A stretch of DNA of 64,000 nucleotides from Xylocopa sonorina (taxonomy: Eukaryota > Arthropoda > Insecta > Hymenoptera > Apidae): assembly GCF_050948175.1 (NCBI RefSeq), contig NC_135198.1:13628501-13692500 (forward strand), written 5' to 3'. The notes beneath the pieces were generated by a model. The model was not told the DNA's origin and did no database searches. It saw nothing but the letters and a program-made list of their open reading frames with translations. A program made the translations under genes and the position numbers. Below are positions 1-13,254 of this stretch, one piece after another; position 1 is the first letter of the stretch; every line of letters starts with the position of its first letter.

Positions 1-1919
1 CAAGTTTTTATAAAATTATTAAACTCTCCATTGTTCACTGGTGATCTTATCTACGTAACAGAAATTTTGGCAAAACTAAATAAACATTAATAAGTGTGAA
101 TTATGTGGCTATGACAAATTGGGTGTTATTTTATTGTTCCTATTGTATTCTTCGGGATTAAATAACAACTACGTGCTCGATCTTGAAAAAACCATTAAAT
201 ATTCTGAAAGGGGGGAAACATTGCACAGAAATGTCTAATACTATATACATGGCTAACATAATTTAATTTAATAATAACTTGATACAATATTTACCACCAA
301 GAGTAGTGTCCTTTGCATTACTAACTCTGGCCTATTAACGTGTATTACTTCAAAGCATACATGTCTGTATGATCTTCATTATGCATATAACAACAAAAAA
401 TGAGCAGGACAATAATACCACAATTTACATTGGACCACATTGCATCTATATCGTTCTTCTAGCGGGTTACAGAATAACGTTTACTATCGTTTCACATATG
501 TATATTAAATACAAGTCGCGTTCAACTATTCAGAACTCGTTAAATTTAATACAATATTTTCCAATTAATGTCAAGGTAATAGAAATATTCCATTCATATA
601 AACCTACATCTGGAACGATTTACACGTAGGACATGAATACTGTGCCTTCGCAAACTATGCAACAATCAAACATCTACCGCTGACTCGGACAGCAATATTA
701 CATTTTCTTGAACACCAGTACCAGACAAATTGTCACCTTTCATTACTTTCTTTAGAAGAAAGAAATTTTTGAAACTCTCTGAGGAGTAACATTATAACTC
801 GATCTCGTAAACACGTTACTTCTTTCCCAACAAATTCATATAATTAATCTACATTTTCACAAATATCTTACGTGACCGAGCTTAATGCTACAACCTGCCC
901 CTTTTATAATTATCCAACCATTCAACCAATCATTTAATTTTTTATAAAAATAGAGCAACGATAAAAAATTAAATCAATTGGCTGTCCCTTGCCACGGCAT
1001 AAATAAATGAATTTAAAAAAAATGCCGTAAATACTCGGCGCTAACCCCAAAAAGTTTCATTCAGCACTCTTTTTGTAAACTATCAAGACATTTGTGCCCT
1101 CTATGTACTCTAAAATGTTGTTACATAAATTAAAAATAATACTTTCTTTTTTGTAATCTTGTTCGTATCGTACGGTTAACTTCATTGATATATTAACAAA
1201 GTAAAGTACAAACGTAAACGCGCGAATATTTTCAATCGCTGTGTTGTAAGATAACAATGCAGCTATACAATGAGTAAACCATGTCTGTCCGGAAGTTCCG
1301 CACTAATGTAATTTTCGGATGTATTTTTTGGTATATTTACATATTATATAATGTTCTTGTGAACTCAAACATACATCGGGCTCAACATTCATCTCACATA
1401 CTACTAACATAAATATATGTATGTGTATATATACATATATATATTAAAAAGAGAAAATATACAGAAACCGCACATTCAAATATTAAATAAGAACGAAATG
1501 CACATGCTTACATGAATTACTCATTGCTTGGTTAAACAGAAATTAATATAAAATTTCTTAGATTAGTAATTTTTAAACTTTTCACTGTGTCCATATATTC
1601 TGGTCGGTTATTCTTTTCGTTAAACTAAAGAAGTTTGTCAGAAATTAAATTTTACGATGACTGAACAACAGGATATCTCGAAATGAAACAGAGAATTGAT
1701 AACGTAAAATCGGATTGAAAAAAACTGTCCAATAATTATTCTATTATCATTAAGAAAATATTCGCGCGTATGATAATTCTAAAAATGAATCAATAATGGA
1801 GAAACCAATCGTGTTAATCTCCGAAGAAGGTATATGTAGAGCAGAACAAATGGAATATAACGAATATTAATGCGAAAAAAATAAATAAAATATGTGTTCT
1901 ACAATATTAAGAAATTCAG
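1..1919. other. AT-rich non-coding stretch downstream of Ogdh
   Basis: No open frame here looks like protein. The stretch lies 3' of the Ogdh stop codon on the minus strand, so its right part is probably Ogdh 3' UTR and the rest intergenic. A minus-strand AATAAA lies at 130-135, too far from the stop to be assigned. A short TA/CATA-rich tract sits near 1411-1445. Confidence 0.6.
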
Positions 1920-4900
1920 TTAAAGATTAAAGGAGTCATCCAATAATTGTTTCAGTTCTTTGAGATGTTGCATTTTACTTCCTGTTGCGGGTGACGCTGC
2001 TGTTGGACGACCAACATATCTGAAACAGAAAATGAAATCCATAAATCCAAGTTAAGTTCAAGTGACGTATAAACTTTAAATCTTTCTCCATTTACGAGCT
2101 TCATAATCTGTATCATATAATTAATATATAATAGTATAATAGACAAAAAATTATGATGCACATCCTAATCAAATACTCTGGCAAATATTACCTTATTATT
2201 CTCTGTTTGCGTTTATCAGATTCTATCGGTAACGGCTCAGGCGCAGTCGTTGGTTTAGATGATGAAAACAAACCACTAAACCACCATCCGCTACCCCTAC
2301 TCTCGTGTGACGTACTTCCGCTGCTGTAACATGGCCCAATTTTTTACGTTGCTTAGCGAAAAACGCGTGAGAAACAGTTATAAATAAATGTCGCGCTTAA
2401 GAGTATTGTTTATTCGTAAAAACGATATAAAAACGTATAAAAACGAAACCGTGACAGAGTGAAAAACTTGGGCCATGTGAACAGCTAAATGTATGAAAAG
2501 CAAATTCAATGCATGAATATGAACATATACCTAATCTTATCATTTATCGTGCAATTTGGAATTTACACATATAATACGTAACACCTTGTGTTACAAGTAT
2601 TCGCTATTTAACCTATCTACAACCAATGAGTTCAAAAACAAAAAGAATGAAATTACATTTTTTTATATTGCTATAAGTTTAATACTTACGATACAGAACG
2701 AGTTCCATTAAGTGCCGTGTGAAATCTTGGTTGGACATACGTCCATGCACCCTGATTTTTGTGTTCTTCTTGAGCCCATACTAATTCCGCGTTAGGATAC
2801 TTTGCAGCCTCTTTTTTAACCAAATCATATGGGAACGGTGTAATCTACATAGACAGAATTTGGGTAAATTCAATTAATTAATAAAGGCGAAAGTCAATTT
2901 AAAAAAAAGTTTCAAATTTAATATTCACAATATTCTACTTACCTGTTCAACTCGCGCAATAGCGACTTTATCGTCTAATTTCTTTTCAGCACGCGCTTTC
3001 TTCAGATCGTAATAAACTTTGCCAGAACAAAACACTAATCTTTTAACATTAGAAGGACTTTGCAAAGCTACACCTTCTTCTGGTATCACTCGAAGAAATT
3101 CTGTATTCTCTAGCATCATATCGAAATTAGATTTCGCTTCTGGGTGACGAAGAAGTGATTTCGGTGTCATTAAAATTAAAGGCTTTCTGAATGGTAACGC
3201 AATCTGTCTTCTTAAAATATGGAAATAATTTGCCGGTGTGCTGCAATTAGCTACAATCCAATTTGTATCGTGCAACTGACGTACAGCGAATTCTTCGCTT
3301 TCAGGAGGGAAATAATCTGCATCATCAGCTGACATTTGCAGAAAACGCTCCAAACGAGCACTCGAATGTTCAGGTCCCTATAACGAATATCACACAGTTA
3401 ATAATATTCCATGACAAATTATGAAAGTTTATAAGCAGATCACGCGTAAAAAATAAACCTACCATTCCCTCGAGTCCATGAGGTTGTAGCATAACAAGAC
3501 CAGATTGACGTACCCATTTAGCTTGACCGCTACTGATAAATTGATCAATTATACATTGTGCCGTATTGTTGAAATCACCGAACTGTGCCTCCCAGCATAC
3601 TAACGCATTAGGATTAGTCATAGAATAGCCTAGTTCGAATCCTGAAAATATAAAAATAAATTTACTTTTATTAGCGTGCATCATTGGAACAAATTACACG
3701 AAACGAGTATTACAAGCAACGAGCAATGACATTACCAAGTACGCCGAATTCTGACAGAGAACTATTGCAGACAGTGTACGGAGCTTGATCGGGATAAAGA
3801 TAGCATAACGGTCTATAAGTAGCCTTATCCACGGTTTGATGATGAAGGACATGATGCCTATGTGAGAAAGTGCCTCTTTCCACATCCTGACCCGACAACC
3901 TAACGTGAATGCCCTCTTTAAGTAAAGAACCAAAGGCCATAGCTTCTCCAAGAGCCCAATCAACTGTTCGAGCTTCTACCATTTCCATGCGAGATTTCAA
4001 AATACGTTCGATACCTATAGGATATTTTATTAACCATATAGTCACGCTTCAAATGGTTCTAATTAATTCTTCTACACACGCACGCACGCACGCACGCACG
4101 CTTTAACTTTATTCATTCGTAGAGTGTTAAAAAAAATCTTTACCTTTATGAATTACAAACTCAGCTGCATTGGGAGGTGGTGACGAAAATTTCTTTCCAA
4201 TATGAACGAGCGTGTCTTCCTTGATACCAGTAGGGGACACCTTCAAAGGGTCTTTACCCTCAAAGAAGCCAGACCATGGAGAATCCAGCCAGTCCTTGTA
4301 TTTAATATGTGTTTCTTGTCTGGCATTAACATATGCCTCTTCACAGATTTTTTCGTATTTATCTTTGACATCCTGTAATAATATCACTATGAAAATTTTA
4401 TCGCGTACACTCAATCGACTAGAGACGTGTCTTATTACAGTATACCTTAACTTCCTCGGGGGTAACAACATTATCATCAATAAGAGTTTTAGCATACTTG
4501 TCTAAAACTGGTGGAGTATTTCTGATTTTACGGTACATTAATGGCTGCGTAAACATAGGTTCATCAATTTCGTTGTGGCCATTTCGCCTGTACGATACAA
4601 TATCGATAACAACGTCTTTGTGGAAAGTTGCTCTCCACTCAGCAGCAACTTTGCAAACGTGCATCACCGCTTCGGGATCATCCGAATTAACATGGAAGAT
4701 CGGAGCGTTCACAACTCTCGCAACATCTTTTTAAACAACCAATGATTATTTTAAATTAAAATTGATTACAAACGTTTCTTCACGCGCAGCCAAGCGAAAT
4801 ACCTACCAGTGCAATATGGTGAAGATCGTGAATGTCTTGGATCTGTGGTAAATCCAATCTGATTATTTACCACAATATGAATAGTACCATGCGTTGTATA

Positions 4901-6627
4901 ATCAGGCAAATCCGACAAGTGCATTGTTTCGAAAACAATACCTTGTCCACAAAATGCGGCATCGCCGTGCAAAAGAACAGACATGACCTATTATTGTAAA
5001 CGATCAGTTATAAACTGCTCTTTTGTAAGGACAACAAAATTTGCTTAACGGTATAAATTGTTTCATATTCAGGTACCTTTTTGCCTTCTCCATCGCCTCG
5101 ATAGAATTGCTCTGCACGAGTTTTTCCTTGCACGATTGGATCGACAGCTTCCAAGTGAGATGGATTGGCCACAACGGCTAAGCGAATGTTTTTATTTGTT
5201 ACACGATTTAAACGTTCAATATATGTTCCTAAATGATATTTAACGTCGCCGGAACCCTGAACGATAAAAAACAGATGAATACATCGGTATGTACAATTGA
5301 TCCAATTAAATTTCGTACATCATGCTTACTTACATCATCGGCTGCTTCAAGAGCCGCGAATTGAGTAAATATCTGACTTAGAGGTTTGCGACAAACATTG
5401 GCAAGGACATTTAAACGGCCACGATGAGGCATACCCATGACAACAGATTCGACACCTAATTCGGTAGATTTATCGATTACCTGCTTCATAGCAGGGATCA
5501 GAATTTCACATCCCTCTAATCCGAATCTCTTCTCAGATGACCACTTACGTGCAAGGAATGCTTCGAATCTATACAACGATAGAAGAAAAACCATTAAACA
5601 TTATATGTTATCGGTTTACGTACAAACATTTTTAAACTTTCTTATCATCTTATATACCCGGTTGCTCGAGTTAATCTAGCCAAAATAAGTCTTCTTTCAT
5701 CGTTGGTCATTTCCATAATTCCAGGTGTTTCCATTTTTTGTCGAATCCAATTGCACTGTTCCAAAGAATTGATGAACATAAACTCCACGCCAATGTGTCC
5801 GCAATAAGTAGCTTCTAGTCTATTCAAAATTTCACGAAGCGGCAAAGATTTTTCTTTACCGCCGATGAACGTGGTGGACGGCAATTTGAATATACGATCC
5901 ATATCTGACGCCTCTGTAGAAATTCAATGAATAAAATATTTGCTCATTTTTAAAGGAAATAACATAATGAAGTGTAAACGTCACGAACAATGTAAGAACA
6001 AGAAAAAAAAATTAATTTCAAGGAAATCCAAAAATGGAAATCATTTCTTCTGCATTATAATAATAATCTAGTTTAACTATTAGACACATAACTATTCTGT
6101 ATTTATCTAGCGCAGTGTTTCTTTATTGCTATGTGGTGTACATGTTTGGTTTCCTTACACACTGATACTGAAAATGTAATCTGTTATTTATGTAGAAAAA
6201 GATGAAGATAACTTTTTGTACAGTATAAAACTTGTATGTAATGCTTTTTCACGCCTTTTTTTAATATAAATATACAAAGAGCGAGAATCAGATTTTATAA
6301 TACTTTAATTAATATTACACGTAATATACATACATGCACAATATTTGAAGAAACTAAATAAAACAAGATTATAGCAAACCTTCTCCGTAGTACTTGTAAA
6401 TATAGAAATAAATGGAAAATACTAAAAATATTTTCAGACATGAAGCTGTAAATTCTAATAAAGCATTAATAAGAAAAACAACCACCAACAGTACTAATAT
6501 ACTGATAAATAGGTATGATAAACACAACAATGTATCAAGATTTTTGTATGATGAACCATACAGTTTAGAAAATTAAAATATAAAACACTACTATAGTGCA
6601 GTTAAGAGAAAGAGAAATAAAAAAAGA

Positions 6628-6724
<97 letters not shown>

Positions 6725-9700
6725 GAGAGAAATTATACAGAGATCACTCAGTAAAAAGTAATAAGTTAAAGACAACATTTAAATTAATTTTTTATCACAA
6801 ATATGCAGTATAAATATACTTGCATATTCTTAATTATATTTCATGCATAAGCTGTCGTGATAATGATATTATTTCTTTTCTATACTTTTAACAAGAGAAA
6901 TATTTCGAAGTTATTCCTGGCACAAACATGTTTACAGCAAAATATAGCAAACTGTGACAATATTGGTACAAAGGACCCAAGCACCTTTACAATTCGCATC
7001 CGATACCAATTCTTATGTAATCCCACAATGAACCACCGACAAAGGACTTCAATTTGAATTGTGATTTTTACATACTTTTCATAAGTGCAGCTACTCTGTA
7101 CTGCAATTCCTGTGAGTAAGTAGTACGTGCTCTGTTTCCTGTGGACATTAGACTTGAACTAAATAATTAAATTATTAAATAGAATTCTTTCTTTTATGCA
7201 CACTTTTGTAAAAGTTTGTCCTTAAATACACCTAAACTGAAATGATATTAATTTTATTTGACATTTCTGTCTTCTGACTGGTTTTAAGCAACTGTTATCG
7301 ATATTTAAGATTTCTCTTCTACCTAGCTTAAAATGCTGTACTTTGTGCCCAGGAAGAAAATATTATTATACAGTGAAAAGAATGATACATTGCGAATGAT
7401 AGAAATATGGTGGGAATGAAAGTATATTAAAGAAACAATGAAGACAAATATTGCTTGTTCTAAACAGTTCAATTCTTGATATATTAATTTTTAATACACT
7501 GAAATACCTCACTGAAAATGGGCCACGTGATACCTTTCTTCCTTTGATATATGCAGAGACACGTTTATTTGGGCTTACCGAATGAATAATGATTATAGAG
7601 CAACTCTTGTGGATGTCTATCATCAAGATCTGCGCTGTTGATGCCAAGTGGATCCAATTTAGCGATATGGTGGCCACGGATCTGTCAATTTAACGCCACA
7701 TTCATACGCGAATCAAGTAATTTTTAGTTGTTCAAACTTATCAATTCATTATATGTTTATATTAGAACAAAATTACTGTGATTGATGTACATTTTGATAA
7801 TACATTTCAAAGTACTGATGTGTACATGTTATAAAAAAAAGGAAAAAATGAAAGTAATTTCTCTTGAAAACATTGGATCACAGTAATTGTAAAAGCAAAC
7901 ATATAATATAAAAATAAATGCTTCTTGATATTGATATTTGAACAGTTAAAGCATGTTATATGTATATACTTTCTATTATTAAGCCTATCATGTAATTATG
8001 ACTAGAAATATTTAACTATTTGTTATTCTACAATCTTTTGAACGATTAGATGATAAATACTCTTATATTATGATATAATTAAGTTAAGTGATAAGTTGTT
8101 CCAGAAACAAATATTGCAGATAATAAATTATGGACATACAGAAGCAAAGCTGAGCTAATAACATCACCTACAAGCATGCAAAGCAATGACTTTCAAATAC
8201 CTTTCCTTACCTTGGACAAATTTATTTGTGCACATTATTTGAATATACATCATAGATACTAATACTTGTTAAGAAATAACAAACTGAGAACACAATTTAT
8301 AAATATTGTTTGATATATTTAACATATCATAATATATAAACATTCCACTCTTTCCTAAGGTGAACATTTTCAGTATCAGTCAAAACCTATCATGGATTTA
8401 CATTCACATAACACCTTCAAAGCATATTTAATGTATGTATGTACGGCGCTATCTTAATGATAGCGTGTAAGAAATTGCTTCTTTCATTTCTTAATACTGT
8501 CAATAAAAGAATATGGACATACAAAAAACTACTTTACTAAAATAGTTCTTTTTAAATGAATTGGAATTATCTTGAAAATAAATAATTTTCTTATCGTATA
8601 TCATATAGGACATTAAAGTGAAAAAAAAAGATATGAAAACAGTTAAGAAGGGATTAATGTGTTTGACAGAAACCATGATGTGAATTGTACACATATGTAT
8701 ATGGAATGAAATATGACATATATTAGGCGAAGGTGTCTTAAGAAAGATGTATCGATACAAAAGTATCAATGTTCATACAAATTTTGAAGAAGATAATAAA
8801 ATGAATGTAATTATAAAGCCAGATTAGAATATCACATATTTTGTAAATACACCTTTACCTTACAATACAGACGAGAACTAAAATAGTAGTTTAAGGAACT
8901 GGAGTGGGAAAAAGCCTTACCAAGCATATATTGTCGTAGAACTTGTTCTGGAGACCCCTTGCGGGCTGCATAATGTGTATGTATCAGGTCTGTTTGCATG
9001 ATACCCAGTGGGTCCAGATCAGCAACTAAGTGACCTCGAGCCTATATGCCAATGAATAATTCCAAAGGACCCCAATATATATCAGTTTGTTCTATTTATT
9101 GAACTACCATATATTACTATATTGCAATTGAAATCACATATAAAACAGCCCTTAGTTATTCTATATTCAGACATAAGGATTATTAATTTGGCACACTGAT
9201 ATATTTATTATTCAAAAACTTCTAACCCCACACAGAATATGCATGTATGGTATTGTTATTTCTTAAGATACATATAAAATAAGGAACTTCTTACATTAAC
9301 AAGAATGCATATGGTAATATTATTTTAAGCATTTATCATTGCTTCAGTTATTTTTGTCTTTTTAATTCATCAAGACCAATTAATAATGGCAAAACGTATG
9401 ATGTGTGGTAAAAATGATAAAAGTCTAAAAGAAACTGGGAAATATTTAATAGCAAAACATGCTAAGGATAATAGATGCAGCTAGAGCATCTAATGAAACA
9501 AGGCTATTATGCAATAGTTGAACACGATCCGACATTCCTAATCAATGAAATATTTATTTCTCAATGATAGCGCGCAATGATAAATTATTTCATGAAACGC
9601 ATGATAGCCCTTAACGAAATAGCTTCGATATCAATTTCTTATGTCCTACATTTCGTAATATCCTTTCGTCTTCTTTTATCAATTTCAAAAGAAATACATC

Positions 9701-10755
9701 AAATTGATTAGCTTATAAATACAACTATGATATTGAGAAAGGCAAATATTAGGACATGGAAAGAAATTGAACAGAAACTCTTATTTAATGTCACATGCAA
9801 TATGACAATAAAAATTTCCCTTCCACATATAAAACATAGATACAATGTTTCTAGAACACATGCCGTAATGTCTCAAAATCAAATAATGATCTAATCATAG
9901 AGTTGAGATATCAATGTCTTTCTTATAGAAATGAAAAAAAAAAAAGAAAAAAAAAACCAATAATAATAAAATATAAAGAACATCTATAAGCATCAACACG
10001 AAGCCATAAAACATTATACAATTTTACTTGAACCTTTATCAATATTGTGCAAGGTGAACAATAGTACGACATATTTTAAAAAATATTTAACAAAGATTCT
10101 TCATAACACAAATTGCAGAAAGTTAAAACGTTTATAAGGATAATACTTTGTTGAAACGCAATTACAATTATTCCTTCCTTTTTAAGGAAATATATATATA
10201 TATCACACGTGATATTAACATACCTGGTAAGAACGAATAATAGCTTGGACAGCTAGATGATCATCAATTATTTTTTCATTAACCGGTATCTGACCCAACT
10301 GAGATCCCCCGCCAAGTGGTAACAGAGCTCCCAGGGGAACTTGATTGTGACTAGGAGCAAGAGAAGGAGGAGCCTGATATGCAAGACCCGGTCCAGCTCC
10401 AGCAGTAGTACTACGAAAAAATGAGTCCCAAGACTGAAAAAGATAAAAATTCGCGTGAAATCATTATTATTAATTAATCAATATATCTAACAGATTTATT
10501 ACTGACCACATGTACGCTGTGAGGATCTTGTAGCCATGCATTATACATTTCTTCTACGTACGAACTGGAACTGCCATTAAGAAAAGGTTCTGTGGCTACC
10601 CGGTTGCTGTATTTTCTGATTGGTTCCGTAACCATCACCTGTGTGGTCCTTGTCAGGTGATGGCCCCGTACCAACCATGAAGCGAACCTTTCAGGTCCAC
10701 ACATTCGTGGTGCCAAAGGCGCCAACGTACTAAATACTGTCCTCGCCTTATACAT
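1920..10755 (-). CDS. Ogdh: 2-oxoglutarate dehydrogenase E1, mitochondrial (spliced)
   Basis: Thiamine-diphosphate E1 of the 2-oxoglutarate dehydrogenase complex, which decarboxylates 2-oxoglutarate to form succinyl-CoA in the TCA cycle in the mitochondrial matrix. Coding exons in transcript order: 10507-10755, 10224-10433, 7579-7681 (or 8921-9041), 5658-5913, 5334-5568, 5077-5256, 4807-4987, 4446-4726, 4144-4372, 3736-4014, 3463-3641, 2943-3377, 2690-2844, 1920-2019. Together they give 1023 aa with all phases consistent, a normal length for the family. The start MYKARTVFSTLAP is Arg-rich and poor in acidic residues, as in a mitochondrial presequence. Family blocks visible include SSEKRFGLEG, GMPHRGRLNVLANV, HGDAAFCGQGIVFET with VVNNQIGFTTDP (ThDP/Mg site), RLSGQDVERGTFSHRH and EAQFGDFNNTAQ. 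The C-terminus ends in KQLLDDSFNL. The start is the first ATG after an acceptor at 10763-10764. An optional 44-aa cassette and two alternative exon 3 versions are listed separately. Confidence 0.97.
2192..2323 (-). CDS. Ogdh: Ogdh in-frame cassette exon (44 codons)
   Basis: Lies between the last two constitutive Ogdh exons. It has a good minus-strand acceptor (GTTACAG) and a donor (AAG|GTAATA). Its length of 132 nt is divisible by three, its phase (2/2) matches both neighbours, and it has no stop. Including it inserts a Ser/Gly/Trp-rich segment containing GSGWWFSGLFSSSKPTTAP just before YVGRPTAASPATG. Skipping gives RSVS-YVGRP directly. The acceptor is a CAGCAG tandem, so one serine may also be optional. 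The open frame and matched phases argue for a real alternatively spliced exon. I do not know whether it is conserved elsewhere. Confidence 0.75.
6629..6729. repeat. (GA)n microsatellite in an Ogdh intron
   Basis: About 100 nt of nearly pure GA lie in the intron between exons 5658-5913 and 7579-7681. The rest of that intron (5914-7578) and the intron at 7682-8920 are AT-rich with no recognisable exon. Confidence 0.95.
7579..7681 (-). CDS. Ogdh: Ogdh alternative exon 3, proximal version (ADLDD type)
   Basis: 103-nt exon read as IRGHHIAKLDPLGINSADLD followed by DRHPQELLYNHYSF. Acceptor and donor are clean (ACAG / G|GTAAG), phase 0 in and 1 out. It is one of two homologous exons for the same slot, the other being at 8921-9041. 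Using both would shift the frame (103+121=224 nt), so they must be mutually exclusive. This version keeps an acidic ADLDD stretch like the one tied to calcium sensing in mammalian OGDH isoforms. Confidence 0.9.
8921..9041 (-). CDS. Ogdh: Ogdh alternative exon 3, distal version
   Basis: 121-nt exon read as ARGHLVADLDPLGIMQTDLI followed by HTHYAARKGSPEQVLRQYML. Same phases (0 in, 1 out) and same RGHxxAxLDPLGI opening as the exon at 7579-7681, but the second half differs and lacks the ADLDD acidic run. It is the mutually exclusive partner and gives a 1029-aa protein. Confidence 0.9.
9042..10223 (-). other. Ogdh intron 2, non-coding
   Basis: AT-rich intron between the exon at 10224-10433 and the alternative exons. 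I looked for a third RGHH-type exon and saw none. Contains an A-rich tract near 9936-9957. Confidence 0.6.
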
Positions 10756-10762
10756 TTCTTAG

Positions 10763-12711
10763 CTGTAACAACAAAATGTGGTAATGAAAATTATAGATTA
10801 ACAAAAAAGTTTATCATTTCTAAAATAATAAGATTATACAAAGTTCTTGGTAAAAAATCAAATGCGTTATAAACGATAAGTCACTTCTATGCGTAACTAT
10901 AGTAAAACGTGAAGTGCGTCTACAAAAAATTTTAATCTATTTATAAAGAAATATTTTTAAATTTTCCTTTTTAATACATATTAATTCTAGACTTTAGTTG
11001 CACAACTCCGTGTAATGTGCCAACTTCTCAATTTTAAGACACGATGAAATCAATCAATCTATATGCCATATATAATTATGGACAATAAATCTATTTAAAA
11101 ATATTAATTAAAATGTGAATATTGATAACAATATCTATCATGAATTCAATCTGATAATAAAAAGATATTTCAAATTACATTCGCATTTATCGTAATGTAT
11201 CAGTATATGTGAAATATCAAATATCTATGTAAAAGCCGTACTTGACAAATGGCAAACATCCAAAGCATGTTAATATTAAATTATACGCAAAAGATTAAAA
11301 TTTAATAATAATAAATTACATTTCTTTATACCTTATTGAAATTTATGTAATTCCTTTACAATATAAGTAGAAGGTGTACTAAGAAAATTATACAGATTTA
11401 AAACAAGAAACAAGCGCTAGTAGTCATATATTTATACGGATATACACTAAGCAGGAAACAATATGTCTGTGCATATGGCAATATATGTATATGATGCAGA
11501 CTATACAATAGTCTATGCAAATAATGCAGTCTAATTGAATAAATTACTAACAAAGAACTGATAAACCACCAAGAAAATCATAATATATGAACATGAAAGT
11601 CATGATAAACTCGCTAGACTTAATTTTCTTGTCAAACGACAAATAGAAGTATGCATGGTATATAAGTATAATAAAAATATTTGATTATTTTATAACTTAC
11701 AGTGCAAAAATTTATTATAATTACCCTGTAGCGTTATGTAATTCAAATTTAAACCAACAAAAAGCATTAGTGCTGATTGCGATATACACGACAAACGATA
11801 ACAAATTATCAATTGTTACAACATATTAGGAATAATTGATGTACAGTGTGTAGCAATAGAAAATGTACAAAATAAGTAGAAAATACTAAACAAAAAAAGA
11901 TATGAAAAAAAGGTGATAAATAAGTATAACCTATTCCTTAATCTTTTTTTGCACTAGGTATTTTCCAACAGCGGCAAAAAAATCGATCATTTATTTTTAG
12001 AACTTTTAGAGATTCATAGATTCCGATTCTCTGTGTTTAAAATTACTTGACAAAGGGCTTACTTAAGGGCGGGGATGAACGACGATGAACGAATTAAGGA
12101 AAATTTGAAGGTTTTAGGGTGGTTCGAAGAAATTATTAATTACTTTTGATTAATGTCAAGCGCGTGTGACATTTGTCTCGAAAACAGGGTTAAATGTCAC
12201 TCTACGTGTATGCGTATATAGAGTAATAGAGTAGCAGAGGAAGATTCCACGGAAACAAAAGTCGCGAAAGAATAAGCAAGATTAGTTATAGTGTTCCAAA
12301 TACCTATAGCGATTACACAATTGCATTAATGCCGTGTATATAATGGAAAAAAATCATACAGTTCTTTCCCACACTTTATAGGTTACTCGATTCAGTATCG
12401 TTAGCATGATATTTCTGTAGTATCACATTAATACGACAATGTGTAAAGTGAATATTAATAATTTCCATAATGGAATTCGCGTATTTTAAAAATATCGAAG
12501 AGATTTTGCATGTGTTAAGTCAGGTGACTATTTTCATCTGGTGCAACAATTTTACGTAACCAAAGGTATCCTATGAAAGAGCAATAGTTAATGTAGGAAT
12601 TGATATTTTTCTTTTCTTAAACGAGCGATTATTATTCGTTGAAATGATATTTATCGTTGATTAACGTTATCGATTAATAATTGAGCGCAAACGAGATAGA
12701 AACTTACGTAC
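10763..12711 (-). other. Ogdh 5' intron (inferred)
   Basis: AT-rich stretch without coding potential. It starts at a minus-strand donor (CAG|GTACGTAAG, exon side ending at 12712) and ends at the acceptor in front of the start-codon exon (TGTTACAG, next base 10762). The pairing of donor and acceptor is inferred. Confidence 0.6.
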
Positions 12712-12850
12712 CTGATGTTAACGCAACGACAATGACAGGCCGTCCACCATTTGCAACTCACAAGTAGATCGAACTACGTCTTCTTAAAATATAATCGAGA
12801 ACCAGACGTGAGCGCACCTGGCGGCGAACATTTCTACTACAGCTGTCACG
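12712..12850 (-). other. Ogdh: Probable Ogdh non-coding first exon and promoter edge
   Basis: A locally less AT-rich segment with CpGs ends in a strong minus-strand splice donor. It lies upstream of the Ogdh start-codon exon. The right border is a guess. It would place the Ogdh transcription start roughly 400-500 bp from the start of the divergent CEP57-like gene. Confidence 0.5.
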
Positions 12851-13254
12851 ATAATTTGATTTAAAAATTGACCGGCTATTTCTTTGCTCTACATTTTTCT
12901 TTCTCAATTATTTCAACCTTATTTTCTTTCCCTTCCTTTGCCCCACTTTTTTCTAACCACTTGCCAGCTTGGGTAAATGAACAAAATGAAATTAAAAACT
13001 CGCCATAGATGATAATTTCTTTCTTTGAAAGATAGAAGAACGTATCGGAAACAAATGAATTGCACAGAAAAATATAATCGATATACATGATAAAAATATA
13101 ATATACGAGTTCTTGTTTCGCGAATTTTTGTAGATTTTTAGTTTTATCTGATTAAAATTGTTTATTTAAATTGTTAAAAACTAAATCAATTTTTACTATC
13201 AATGTGGTTGTTTGATAATTAAATCATGTATATTAGTTAACCGAAAAAAAAATT
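12851..13254. other. Short divergent intergenic region Ogdh / CEP57-like
   Basis: AT-rich with no coding signal. It separates the inferred first exon of Ogdh (minus) from the first coding exon of the CEP57-like gene (plus), so it probably holds both core promoters. I see no clear TATA or initiator match I would defend. Confidence 0.4.

Noticed and set aside
2192..2323. Treating the Ogdh cassette as constitutive
   Set aside because: Skipping it also gives a phase-correct junction (TC|A TAT), so both forms are possible and it is listed as alternative.
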